A stretch of DNA of 64,000 bases from Alphaproteobacteria bacterium. GTDB lineage: Bacteria > Pseudomonadota > Alphaproteobacteria > Micavibrionales > Micavibrionaceae. Of the stretch, positions 19,862 to 28,260 are shown one piece after another. Location of the stretch: the NCBI GenBank assembly GCA_023384135.1, contig JAHDXS010000003.1, positions 440,728-504,727 of the forward strand, in the 5' to 3' direction. Under the pieces are notes generated by a model that was given only the letters and a program-made list of their open reading frames with translations, had not been told where the DNA came from and searched no databases. The stretch's first letter is position 1, and each line of letters begins with the position of its first letter. The position numbers and the translations under genes are program-made.

Positions 19862-20075
19862 GGGCCCTTATTGTCATCCCCTCTCGCTTGTCATCCCCAC
19901 ACCCCCCTTGTCATCCCTGCGTAAGCAGGGACCGGGTGAGGTCTCCGGTCTCCGCCGGAATGACGGAGGAGGGTAGGAAGGCGTCATTGCGAACCCGCCT
20001 CGGCGGGTGAAGCAATCCATAGACCAGGATAAAATGGATTGCTTCGTCGGCTCGGGCCTTCTCGCAATGACAAAA
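19862..20075. repeat. Composite palindromic intergenic repeats
   Basis: This gap (19805-20165) holds no gene. It contains TTGTCATCCC three times in the first 45 bases, then a block 19908-19970 that begins TGTCATCCCTGCGTAAGCAG and ends GCCGGAATGACGG, with inner hairpins CCCTGCGTAAGCAGGG and CCGG...CCGG. A second block has the left arm 19982-20020 (GTCATTGCGA...GAAGCAATCCAT) and the right arm 20034-20072 (ATGGATTGCTTC...TCGCAATGACA), which fold back on each other. GTCATTGCGA/GAAGCAATCC and GTCATCCCTGCG/CGGAATGACG are words of dispersed non-coding repeats seen in several proteobacterial genomes. Confidence 0.8.
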
Positions 20076-20165
20076 GCGCCGTGTGCGTTGTGCCCGCTAT
20101 GGTTCAAAAAAAGCTTGGCGTCTTAGCGTCTTCGCGATGAGAACAGGAATCCAAAAACTAAGGGC

Positions 20166-20885
20166 TCAAAAATGATTCCGCTTTTCGCGGTACGCCGTAA
20201 ATTCTTCAAGCGTCCGTGCACGGAGAAACACGTTCGTTTTCTTCTCCAGAGCCAGCGTGGCCGGAATGGTCGGCTCGCCCCGCGCTTCCTTCGCGCGTTC
20301 CTCGATCTGGCGGCGCTTCAAATCCGCATTGTCCGGCTCAATAGACAGGCAAAACTCGGTGGCCTCGACCGTGTATTCATGCCCGCAATAGATCAGCGTC
20401 TCGTCGGGCAGGGCGGCGATTTTGCCAAGCGACTCGTACATCTGCGCGGGTGTCCCCTCGAACAGCCGCCCGCAGCCCATCAAAAACAGCGTATCTCCGG
20501 TAAACAAAACGCGGCTCTCGGGAAAGTGAAAGCACAGAGCCCCGAGCGTATGACCCGGCGTTTCGATGATATGCATCGCGTCTCCGCCCAGCATGAAGAT
20601 CTCGCCCTCGCGCAAGCCCCGGTCCACCGCCGGAATCCGCCCGCGCTCCGTCTCGGGGGCAAGCACAAGCGCCCCGTACTTCTCCTTGAGCGCCGCGTTG
20701 CCCGCCGTGTGATCGCCGTGATGATGCGTGTTCAGAATGTAATCAAGTTTGAGCCCAAGCCGCTCTAAAGTCTCGATCACGGGCGCGGCCTCTCCGGGGT
20801 CCACGACCGCGCTGGTGCCGTCGCCCAAACGGATCAGATACGCGTAATTATCCTTGAGCACGGGAATGATGGTGACCTCGATCAT
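20166..20885 (-). CDS. gloB: Hydroxyacylglutathione hydrolase (glyoxalase II)
   Basis: A 239-residue metallo-beta-lactamase-fold enzyme that hydrolyses S-D-lactoylglutathione, the second glyoxalase step. The dinuclear metal motif THHHGDHTAGN has His54, His56, Asp58 and His59; later ligands are His in ETPGHTLG and CGHEYT, and the metal-bridging Asp in LFTGDTLF. The C-terminal domain (RQIEERAKEARGEPTIPATLALEKKTN, partial match) carries the glutathione-binding region. Its ATG overlaps the end of the upstream methyltransferase gene by 4 bases. Confidence 0.96.
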   Translation of the reverse strand: MIEVTIIPVLKDNYAYLIRLGDGTSAVVDPGEAAPVIETLERLGLKLDYILNTHHHGDHTAGNAALKEKYGALVLAPETERGRIPAVDRGLREGEIFMLGGDAMHIIETPGHTLGALCFHFPESRVLFTGDTLFLMGCGRLFEGTPAQMYESLGKIAALPDETLIYCGHEYTVEATEFCLSIEPDNADLKRRQIEERAKEARGEPTIPATLALEKKTNVFLRARTLEEFTAYREKRNHF

Positions 20886-21814
20886 GGCTTGGCGGCCTCT
20901 CCGGTTTTGATTTCAGTCGTCTCCAGCGCCTCGGCCAGCGAATGTTCCGCGCTGCCGGGGCGAAGCGGCTTCTGCTGTGAATCGTGCGGCGCCCAGCCGC
21001 TGAGAAACAGAATCTCGAAGCTCGCCGTGACGCGCCCATCCGGCTCGCCGTAACGCTCGGCGTAAAGCTGCGCGGCCCGCGCGAACAAAGCCTTGCCCGG
21101 CCATGTGCGGTCACGGGCCAGAATGGCATTGCCTTCGCCCATCCCGCGCACATCGGCCATCAGCCGGAACATCGAATCGTAGGTGACGGTGAGAATCTCC
21201 GAATCCACGACCGGAAGCGCAAACCCCGCCCGCTGCAACAGCGCCCCGGCCTGCGGCTTGTCGGCGAAGGGCGATACGCGCGGGCTGACTCCGCCGCGCA
21301 ACTCCATCTCCGCCTCGCTCAGGCAGGCCCGCAACTCGTGCAAGGTCTCGCCCCCGAACATCGCGGCGGCGAACAGACCGTCGGGCTTCAGGCACCGCCG
21401 GATTTGCACCAGCGCCCCCGGCAAATCGTTGACGGCATGAAGCGACAGGCAGGAGGAAACAAGATCGAACGCGCCCGCCGCGAAGGGCAGAAATTCTTCA
21501 TCCCCCGTCACGAAGGGAGCAGAATCGGAGACGCGCAGGGAAGAATCCAAATCCATGACAACCATATCCCCGATCTGCGCATGACCCTGCGGCAACGGCC
21601 CCCGCGCCCCGATCAGCAGCGTGCGCGGAAAATTCCGTTTGATGAAGGTCAGCCGTTCGGAAAGCTCGCGCCCCGCCCACTCGAACAAAAAGGAGTATTC
21701 CGAAAAATTTCCCCTCACGGCCCGCGCCCGCAGAGCCGCAACGCGCGCACGGTCGAACACCGCATAATCGGGCGCGGAGAAGGGAGGCGGTTTGGAATTG
21801 CGTTGGTCAGCCAT
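20882..21814 (-). CDS. BioC/NDUFAF5-like SAM-dependent methyltransferase
   Basis: A 310-residue class I methyltransferase fold. The N-terminal FDRARVAALRARA, post-I acidic strand VVMDLDSS, motif SCLSLHAVNDLPGALVQIRRCLKPDGLFAAAMFGG and C-terminal YAERYGEPDGRVTASFEILFLSGWAP match the alphaproteobacterial relatives of human NDUFAF5 (a complex I assembly factor) and of BioC. The glycine motif I is weak (LLIGARGPLP), as in this group. Neighbours gloB, comF and grxC are typical for it. The substrate cannot be told from sequence: complex I subunit, malonyl-ACP or another. Its start overlaps the end of the 1003-residue gene by 8 bases. Confidence 0.78.
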   Translation of the reverse strand: MADQRNSKPPPFSAPDYAVFDRARVAALRARAVRGNFSEYSFLFEWAGRELSERLTFIKRNFPRTLLIGARGPLPQGHAQIGDMVVMDLDSSLRVSDSAPFVTGDEEFLPFAAGAFDLVSSCLSLHAVNDLPGALVQIRRCLKPDGLFAAAMFGGETLHELRACLSEAEMELRGGVSPRVSPFADKPQAGALLQRAGFALPVVDSEILTVTYDSMFRLMADVRGMGEGNAILARDRTWPGKALFARAAQLYAERYGEPDGRVTASFEILFLSGWAPHDSQQKPLRPGSAEHSLAEALETTEIKTGEAAKP

Positions 21815-24800
21815 TGCTGGGCTTGGGTTCGTCGTCGTTCAGGGCGTCCTTGATCGCCTTGATCTCTTTCTCAAATTCGCGGATTAGGCTCAGATCTTCG
21901 GAATCGTGCTTGGGCTTTTTGGGCTTATCGCCCTCAGGCTTGTTCTTGTCTTCGGCCTCCGGCTGCTCGCCGTCCGTTTTACCGCCTGAACCGCCCGTAT
22001 CGCCGTCATCCTCGGGCATGCCGAATTCCGCCTGATCCCAGTGCACGATATACACATCGTCATTGGTGATATCCACGTCAAGATCCTTGGGCTTGTCCTC
22101 CTCAACATCGTCCGGGTCGAGCGTCGCGTTGAAAGAGCCTTGCTTTGGCTCCAGCTTCAGGCCGGAAATCCGTTTGGCGCGTTCCTTCTTTTCCTTCTTT
22201 TCCTGCTCCTTGCGGGTGTAGTAATCCGAAGGCTTGTTGGTGCCGTAAAGCGCCGAGGCGTCGGTCTGCCGTTCGCGCGGCTTTTTCGGATCGTCCTTGC
22301 CGTCCTTGCCGCCGCTCGATCCGCCTCCGCCATCGCCACCACCTTTAGGCGGTACAGGCTTAGGTTCGGCCTTCGTGCGTTCGGAGAAGGAGCGCCCTGC
22401 GGATTTGAACGCCTGCGGAGTCGCGGGCTCGAAGGAGGCCGGAACGGTCCAATCCGGTTGCGCCTGCTTGAAACGCTCCTCAAGAATTTTCTTCACGTCG
22501 ATCTTCGCCTGCGAACGCATGTGGCCGGGCAGGAATCGGTACGCCCGCGCGATCGTGGTCATGAAGTGCGGCTCTTTCGAGATGCTCCGCCAGAGCAGCA
22601 TGTACTGATAGATCGGCATGAACTTAATCGTGGGATCTTTCAGGTAAGCGGGCGGAGCGGCGATACAGAACGGATGAATGCGCTCGGGCGTAATTCCTGA
22701 ATGGCTGTAATAGCTCTCGCCCAGCTTGATCACCATGTCCGGCGTTACCCCGAATTTCTCGGCGATGAACTGCTTGAGCATTTTGAAATTGGTGATTTCC
22801 TTCGGGATGTTGAATTGCGGCGCACTGACCGTCAACCCGTTCCCCTCGTAACGCTGCGGCACCGGCGTATGCTTGATCAGGAACCCCGCGTGAATGTCGC
22901 CCTTCAAACTCTTGGTCAGCGGCACGACGACGGCAGTGTTGATCGTTTTGTCGTCGGAAATCACGAAGTCGGTGATGTCGGAGGTCAGGCCCGCGCGTCC
23001 GCCCTGGCTCTGCCCTTCCTCCACGAAAATCGAATTGACGGTGCGCAGCTGCCCCGCCGCGCCTTTGACCTCACGAAAGCGCTGATCGCTCTCGGCGGCC
23101 TGCTTGAGGAAATCCTTCACGTCCAGCTTGCCGACGATCTCGCCCGCTATAATCGAGATATCCTTGCTCGTCCAGTTTTCGGCCTTCATGTTGAGATGCT
23201 GGAACAGCGCGAGGATCTGAAGTTCCAGACGCCCGTTGGGGATCAACCCGACGGAGATCGCGTCGAGGATCAGCTGCGCGGGAAACTCGCGGATATAGCT
23301 TTTCGCACGGAACTGGCGGTTGTGAAACAGTTTTGTCTTCGGGGGCAGGGGACCGCCGGGATCCTCGACTTCAAGGTAATAGGTATGCACCCGCTCGTCG
23401 ATATAATTGGGGTCCGGGTAATATTCCGCCCCGCGCGTCATCAAGGCTTCGCGCTTGGGCTTGAGGCCCAGAAATTCCCGCGCGAATTTGCGCGTGTTGG
23501 CCTCGTCGATCACGTCCATATCGCGGATATGATCGTAAAGCGTGGACATCGGCTCGACCATGTGGCCCGACCATTGCCGTCCGTCGATGTTCAGCCCCGA
23601 GCGGGGAACGGCGTTAACAATCCCGCGCACCAGATCGTCATGCAAAAGAACGTTGAGCCGCCCGTCCTCCGTGATCCGGTAGGGCAGGATCTCGGCGATC
23701 TCCATTTTGCGCGTAACAATATCGAGCAGCTCCCCGGTCTTCTCGTTCCGCAGCGCCTTGACCTCAAGCGTACCTTCATCCTCTGAAATCCGGCGCTCCA
23801 TAACGACCAGACTCTCACGCTCGGACATTTTGCGCGCGATCGAGATAAAGCTGGTTGGCGGGTCGCCCATCGGGTTCCCGTCATTGTCGTAAAGCCGGAA
23901 GTGCCCGTCGAAATTCTGTGCGACGAACGTCTCGTCCCAGTGCGGGCCGGAATACTGCACCCGCGCCCCGAGGCCGCGCAGCTCCTTGCGGAATTCTTCA
24001 ACAGTGAAGAAGGTGTATTCGTAGGGAAGATGATGCTGCCAGTTCTCGCGGTTGTCCTTGCGCATCATGAATTCATAAGCCCACTTAAAGGGCAAACGGA
24101 ACAAGCGCGTACGCGGGAAGCGCGGCGGCAGCTCCTCAAGGAAAAAGCCTCCGCAGCCGGGGTCCTGCTTGGGTCGCGCATGTTCGGAATACCAGACCAG
24201 CAGGTCGGCCTCCGAAAGCTCGCTGACATCCTCGCCCTCGCTCTCCTCGTCGTGCATCTCCATGAGTACGTATTGCTGCGGCGGCGGGCGGGCGAAATCG
24301 CGCAGGAACATGACGCCGTTATTCTTGAGCATGTGAAAATGTTTGCGCAGCGTATCGCTGACGATCCGCTCGTTATACCGCGCGTTGGAAAACACGACGT
24401 GCAGGATGAAGGAATTGATGATGACATCAAGCGATCCGGGCGGGAACAGGTCGCTGGAAATGTCCCCGTGCTTGAATTCCAGATTATGAAGCTTAAATTT
24501 CTCGCGCGCCTTGTTGATACTGCGCTTGCTCTTGTCCACCCCGACCAGTTTCATGTTCGGGCGCAGGACGGCCATTGCATAAGTCATCTCACCGTCGCCG
24601 CAACCCATATGGACGATCTTCGAATCCGGATCGACGAGAAGATGCGAGAGCGTAAACCATGCCTGCCGGACCGTGTCGTACGGAATATCCTTCAAAAGGT
24701 AATTCCGCTCCTCGATATAATCGGGCGGCTTTTCCTCAAAAAGGCCTTCGTACTCCTCCAGTCCGGACCCCGGCCGGTCGTCATCGTCCGGCTTATGAAT

Positions 24801-24818
24801 GGTCGGGTCGGTGGTCAT
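21807..24818 (-). CDS. Multidomain protein: methyltransferase plus two degenerate Nudix-like repeats
   Basis: A 1003-residue soluble protein. Residues about 60-300 form a class I methyltransferase: motif I IVHMGCGDGE (68-77), motif II GVDKS (93-97), then the acidic GDI and the LDVIINSFILHVV strand. Residues about 376-540 and 625-730 look like two diverged copies of one fold: KFAREFLGL...GAEYYPDPNYIDERVHTY (444-480) matches QFIAEKFGV...GESYYSHSGITPERIHPF (683-717). Both resemble the end of the Nudix motif and the following strand, but most catalytic glutamates are missing. Residues 800-1003 are low-complexity, Gly/Lys/Asp-rich and probably disordered. I do not recognise a named family. It is the first gene of an overlapping unit with the BioC-like gene and gloB. 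Confidence 0.7.
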   Translation of the reverse strand: MTTDPTIHKPDDDDRPGSGLEEYEGLFEEKPPDYIEERNYLLKDIPYDTVRQAWFTLSHLLVDPDSKIVHMGCGDGEMTYAMAVLRPNMKLVGVDKSKRSINKAREKFKLHNLEFKHGDISSDLFPPGSLDVIINSFILHVVFSNARYNERIVSDTLRKHFHMLKNNGVMFLRDFARPPPQQYVLMEMHDEESEGEDVSELSEADLLVWYSEHARPKQDPGCGGFFLEELPPRFPRTRLFRLPFKWAYEFMMRKDNRENWQHHLPYEYTFFTVEEFRKELRGLGARVQYSGPHWDETFVAQNFDGHFRLYDNDGNPMGDPPTSFISIARKMSERESLVVMERRISEDEGTLEVKALRNEKTGELLDIVTRKMEIAEILPYRITEDGRLNVLLHDDLVRGIVNAVPRSGLNIDGRQWSGHMVEPMSTLYDHIRDMDVIDEANTRKFAREFLGLKPKREALMTRGAEYYPDPNYIDERVHTYYLEVEDPGGPLPPKTKLFHNRQFRAKSYIREFPAQLILDAISVGLIPNGRLELQILALFQHLNMKAENWTSKDISIIAGEIVGKLDVKDFLKQAAESDQRFREVKGAAGQLRTVNSIFVEEGQSQGGRAGLTSDITDFVISDDKTINTAVVVPLTKSLKGDIHAGFLIKHTPVPQRYEGNGLTVSAPQFNIPKEITNFKMLKQFIAEKFGVTPDMVIKLGESYYSHSGITPERIHPFCIAAPPAYLKDPTIKFMPIYQYMLLWRSISKEPHFMTTIARAYRFLPGHMRSQAKIDVKKILEERFKQAQPDWTVPASFEPATPQAFKSAGRSFSERTKAEPKPVPPKGGGDGGGGSSGGKDGKDDPKKPRERQTDASALYGTNKPSDYYTRKEQEKKEKKERAKRISGLKLEPKQGSFNATLDPDDVEEDKPKDLDVDITNDDVYIVHWDQAEFGMPEDDGDTGGSGGKTDGEQPEAEDKNKPEGDKPKKPKHDSEDLSLIREFEKEIKAIKDALNDDEPKPSNG

Positions 24819-24991
24819 GAATGATTCTATCTACCCCGTTATAAACGTTCAGTTTTTTCCGTATTATGCAAAATAGGCCCGAAAAGCACCAGCTTTAATT
24901 GCGCCGATCCGGGCAATTGCCAAAACACAGTCCCTATGAATAGGATGAAAACCGGGCCGGATCAACGAAAAGATGCAGGATATAATCCGTC

Positions 24992-25771
24992 ATGAACAAA
25001 GCTAAGCATTTAATATCAAATGCTTTTATGGCATTTGTTGACCAGGTTCTGCCGCCGCGTTGCGTTCTGACCGGGCAAAAGGTGGAGGCGCAGGGCATGC
25101 TGGCCCCCGAAGCCTGGGCCGCCCTCAACTTCATCGCCCGCCCGTTCTGCGCCCGGTGCGGCAGTCCCTTCGCCTATGAAATCGCCAACGATCCCGCCCC
25201 GACTTTCGCGGGCATGGGGGACACGGTCGTCTGCGTGGGATGCCTGAACCGGCCCCCTCCCTATCGCACGGCCCGCGCCGCCCTGAAATACGACGATTCC
25301 AGCCGCCGCCTGATTCTCGCCTTCAAGCATGGCGATAAAACGCATATGGCGGCCGCGTTCGCTCCGTGGCTCAGCCGGGCGGGGCGGGAGATGCTGGCGG
25401 AGGCCGACATGCTGATCCCCGTGCCGCTGCATCGTTGGCGGCTGCTGGCCCGCCGCTATAACCAGTCCGCGATTCTGTGCGACGCGCTCTCGAAGGCTAC
25501 GGGAATACCCACATTTACGCTGGCGCTGCGCCGCATCCGCCCCACGCCGAGCCAGGGATATCTGAGCGCGTCGGAGCGGCACGAAAATGTGCGTAAGGCC
25601 TTCGCCGTGGATCCGCCCTTCGAGGATCGCTTGCGTAACCGTTCGGTGGTGTTGGTAGATGATGTGTATACGACGGGCGCGACCGTGCGCGAATGCGCCA
25701 AGACGCTGCTGGCCGCCGGGGCGCTGCGGGTGGATGTGCTCACCCTTGCCCGGACGGCCAAGGAAATCTGA
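24992..25771 (+). CDS. comF: ComF family phosphoribosyltransferase-like protein
   Basis: A 259-residue protein with a four-cysteine zinc site (CARC at 53-56, CVGC at 81-84), the segment ALKYDDSSRRLILAFKHGDK, and the type I phosphoribosyltransferase PRPP loop VVLVDDVYTTGATV (about 219-232). ComF homologues take part in DNA uptake in competent bacteria; the molecular reaction is unknown. Divergent from the 1003-residue gene across a 173-base AT-rich gap (24819-24991) in which I see no clear promoter boxes. Confidence 0.92.
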   Translation: MNKAKHLISNAFMAFVDQVLPPRCVLTGQKVEAQGMLAPEAWAALNFIARPFCARCGSPFAYEIANDPAPTFAGMGDTVVCVGCLNRPPPYRTARAALKYDDSSRRLILAFKHGDKTHMAAAFAPWLSRAGREMLAEADMLIPVPLHRWRLLARRYNQSAILCDALSKATGIPTFTLALRRIRPTPSQGYLSASERHENVRKAFAVDPPFEDRLRNRSVVLVDDVYTTGATVRECAKTLLAAGALRVDVLTLARTAKEI

Positions 25772-25777
25772 AAAAAT

Positions 25778-27031
25778 CTACAGCGGCAGCCCCCGCGCCA
25801 GCCGTCCCTGATCGATAGAGGGGGCAAGCCCGTAACGCATCGCGGCATGACGTAGCGGCGCGATCCGTGAAACAGCTTTCAGCCCCGCGCGACGTAGATC
25901 CTTGACCGGTTCGCTATCGTTGCTGACCACGCGGTTGAGCAGATCAACCCACGTCACACGGCTCAGAACATCCGGCACACGCCGCCTCTCGAACCCGCGC
26001 ACAGCCGCGCTTGAACCGGGGTCCAGACCCAGCCGCAGGGCATCGACCACGGTTTCCGCCAGCGCCGCCACATCGCGCAGGCTCAAATTCAGCCCCTGCG
26101 CGGTGATCGGCGACATGACGTGCGCGGCCTCCGCCAGAATCACCGTGCGCGGGGCCTGCAGGGCGTTCGCGCGCAGGCTCATCAGCGGCCAGCATTCCGG
26201 CGAAGTCTCCAGAGTAATCCCGCCCAGAATATTCGCGCTCTTGGTTTGCAGCGTTTGCTCGAAGGCATCGCGGGGCAGGGCGATCAGCGCCTCGGCCTGT
26301 TCGGTTGTCTCGACCCACACGATGCTCGACTGGTTGCCCTTCATAGGTACGAAGGCCAAAGGCCCGCCGGGACGGTGGAACTCGGTCGCCGTGTTATTAT
26401 GGCTGCGCGAATGGTTGATGACGCACGTGATCGCGCTCTGCCCGTATTCATGCTTGCGGATTTCGATCCCGGCCAGCGCCCGCACAGCCGATCTCCGCCC
26501 GTCTGCCCCGGCCAGAAGCCGCGCCGAGAGCGTCTCGCCGTTATCGAGCTTCACCAGAATATTCTGTTCCTCCGCCTCAAAATGCTCGACGACCCGCCCA
26601 CCATGAAACCGCACGGCCTTCGCGGCAGAAATCGTCTCAAACAGCGCCGAGCGCAGAATATTGTTGGGCAGGTTCATGCCAAAACGCGGAAGACCGATAT
26701 CATGCGCTTCGAAATCACGCGTGATGGGGTCGTCACCCGCGCGGCTATCGTCAACGATCCGCATATTCTCAAGCGGGCAGCCATAGTCCTCGATGACTGC
26801 GCCGATCCCCGCAGCCCGCAGGATATGAAGCGAGCTTTCCATCAGAGCGACCGTCCGGCCCGAAGCCTTGAGGCCCGCGAGCGGTGCGGGCGCCGCCCCC
26901 GGATCTATGATATCGACGCGCACCCCGGCCCGGCCCAGAATGGCCGCCAGAGCCAGCCCCGCAAGCCCGCCGCCCGCGATCACGAGGTCGGGGTTTTTGG
27001 CGGCTTTGCTGTTTCCTTTTGCGCGGTTCAT
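25778..27031 (-). CDS. UbiH/UbiF/VisC-family FAD monooxygenase
   Basis: A 417-residue flavoprotein hydroxylase. The N-terminal Rossmann motif VIAGGGLAGLALA binds FAD; the middle LLAGADGRRSAVRALAGI is the DG motif; the C-terminal AHVMSPITAQGLNLSLRDV corresponds to the family GD/aGQG-NLGLRDV signature. These enzymes hydroxylate the ubiquinone ring, and several paralogues (UbiH, F, L, M) share the task in alphaproteobacteria, so the exact ring position cannot be assigned. It is convergent with comF with 6 bases between stops and divergent from grxC. Confidence 0.88.
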   Translation of the reverse strand: MNRAKGNSKAAKNPDLVIAGGGLAGLALAAILGRAGVRVDIIDPGAAPAPLAGLKASGRTVALMESSLHILRAAGIGAVIEDYGCPLENMRIVDDSRAGDDPITRDFEAHDIGLPRFGMNLPNNILRSALFETISAAKAVRFHGGRVVEHFEAEEQNILVKLDNGETLSARLLAGADGRRSAVRALAGIEIRKHEYGQSAITCVINHSRSHNNTATEFHRPGGPLAFVPMKGNQSSIVWVETTEQAEALIALPRDAFEQTLQTKSANILGGITLETSPECWPLMSLRANALQAPRTVILAEAAHVMSPITAQGLNLSLRDVAALAETVVDALRLGLDPGSSAAVRGFERRRVPDVLSRVTWVDLLNRVVSNDSEPVKDLRRAGLKAVSRIAPLRHAAMRYGLAPSIDQGRLARGLPL

Positions 27032-27149
27032 GCTAAAGTCCTAGGAGTCTGACGTGAAAGGGCTGTAACTCTTTTACGCCCGAACGCGAAAACAGGCAAC
27101 GTAAACCGCACGTTCCCCCTGTATTCACAAAGCAAGAGAGAGTAACGCT

Positions 27150-27413
27150 ATGCCCGCTCCCAAAGTCGAAATCTATACTTGGACGACCTGCCCGTACTGC
27201 ATCCGCGCCAAGGCGCTGCTCGATTCCAAGGGCGTAAAATACACCGAATACAACATCACGGGCGACCATGAGGCTCGCAAGAAGATGATCGAGCGCACGG
27301 GCGGACCCGACTCTGTACCTCAGATTTTCATAAACGATAAACATTACGGCGGCTGCGACGACATTCACGCGCTGGACGCGAAGGGCCAACTCGATCCGGT
27401 TCTCAAAGGTTGA
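27150..27413 (+). CDS. grxC: Glutaredoxin 3
   Basis: An 87-residue dithiol glutaredoxin with the active site CPYC at Cys14/Cys17, the cis-proline loop SVPQIFIN and the glutathione-binding GGCDD. It reduces protein and low-molecular disulfides with glutathione. It is 19 bases before the Nit1-like amidase, a partnership that recurs in alphaproteobacteria and makes sense because both work on glutathione. Confidence 0.97.
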   Translation: MPAPKVEIYTWTTCPYCIRAKALLDSKGVKYTEYNITGDHEARKKMIERTGGPDSVPQIFINDKHYGGCDDIHALDAKGQLDPVLKG

Positions 27414-27432
27414 GTGCGGGAGGGCATAGAGA

Positions 27433-28260
27433 ATGGAGAGCAGCCTTAAAGTCGCCTGTATCCAGTTAAACAGCGGCCCGGTGATATCGGAAAACATCGT
27501 AACCGCAGAACGCATGATCCGGCAGGCTGCCGGTGTAGGCGCAAGGCTGATTGCCACGCCGGAAAATACGTGCCAGATCCGCACCCCCGCCGCCGCGAAG
27601 CTGGAAAAGCCCATCGCACAGGAGGATCACCCCGGCGTCAAACGCTTTGCGGACCTCGCGAAAGAATTGGGGGTCTGGCTTCTGATCGGCTCGATCGCCG
27701 TACGCGCTTCGGAGACGAAACTCCACAACCGCAGTTTCCTGTTCGACGATCAGGGCAATCTCGCAGCGCATTACGACAAGATACATATGTTCGACGTCGT
27801 GCTCTCCGAAACCGAGAAATACGCCGAAAGCGACAATATCGAGCCGGGGCGCGAAGCCGTGGCCACGAAAACCCCGTGGGGCATCGCGGGCCTGAGCGTA
27901 TGCTACGATTTGCGCTTCCCGCATCTTTACCGCGATCTCGCGAAGGCCGGGGCAGGCATGATCTTCATCCCCGCCGCCTTCACGGTGCCGACGGGCCGCG
28001 CCCACTGGGAAACGCTGGTCCGCGCCCGCGCGATTGAAAACGGCGCGTTCGTGATCGCCCCCGCCCAGACCGGAGAGCATGAAGGGGGCCGCAAGACATG
28101 GGGCCATTCCCTCATCGTCGATCCGTGGGGAAAAATTCTCGCCGACGGTGGCGAGTCGCCGGGAATCATAACGGCGGACCTCGATCTTTCCGAAATCGAA
28201 ACCACGCGCAAACGCATCCCGTCGCTCACGCACGATAGGGCGTATAAGGGGAGACCATGA
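27433..28260 (+). CDS. Nit1-like carbon-nitrogen hydrolase (deaminated glutathione amidase)
   Basis: A 275-residue nitrilase-superfamily amidase. The catalytic triad is visible: Glu44 (TPENTC), Lys116 (YDKIHMFDV) and Cys157 (LSVCYDLRFPHLY). The HMFDV and RFPHLYR contexts are those of Nit1/NitFhit-type enzymes, known to remove deaminated glutathione, a side product of transaminases. Its location next to glutaredoxin supports that role. The stop overlaps the start of metC (ATGA). Confidence 0.9.
   Translation: MESSLKVACIQLNSGPVISENIVTAERMIRQAAGVGARLIATPENTCQIRTPAAAKLEKPIAQEDHPGVKRFADLAKELGVWLLIGSIAVRASETKLHNRSFLFDDQGNLAAHYDKIHMFDVVLSETEKYAESDNIEPGREAVATKTPWGIAGLSVCYDLRFPHLYRDLAKAGAGMIFIPAAFTVPTGRAHWETLVRARAIENGAFVIAPAQTGEHEGGRKTWGHSLIVDPWGKILADGGESPGIITADLDLSEIETTRKRIPSLTHDRAYKGRP

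Noticed and set aside
19862..20075. CRISPR array
   Set aside because: The repeated words are inverted and unevenly spaced, without direct repeats of constant length or spacers.
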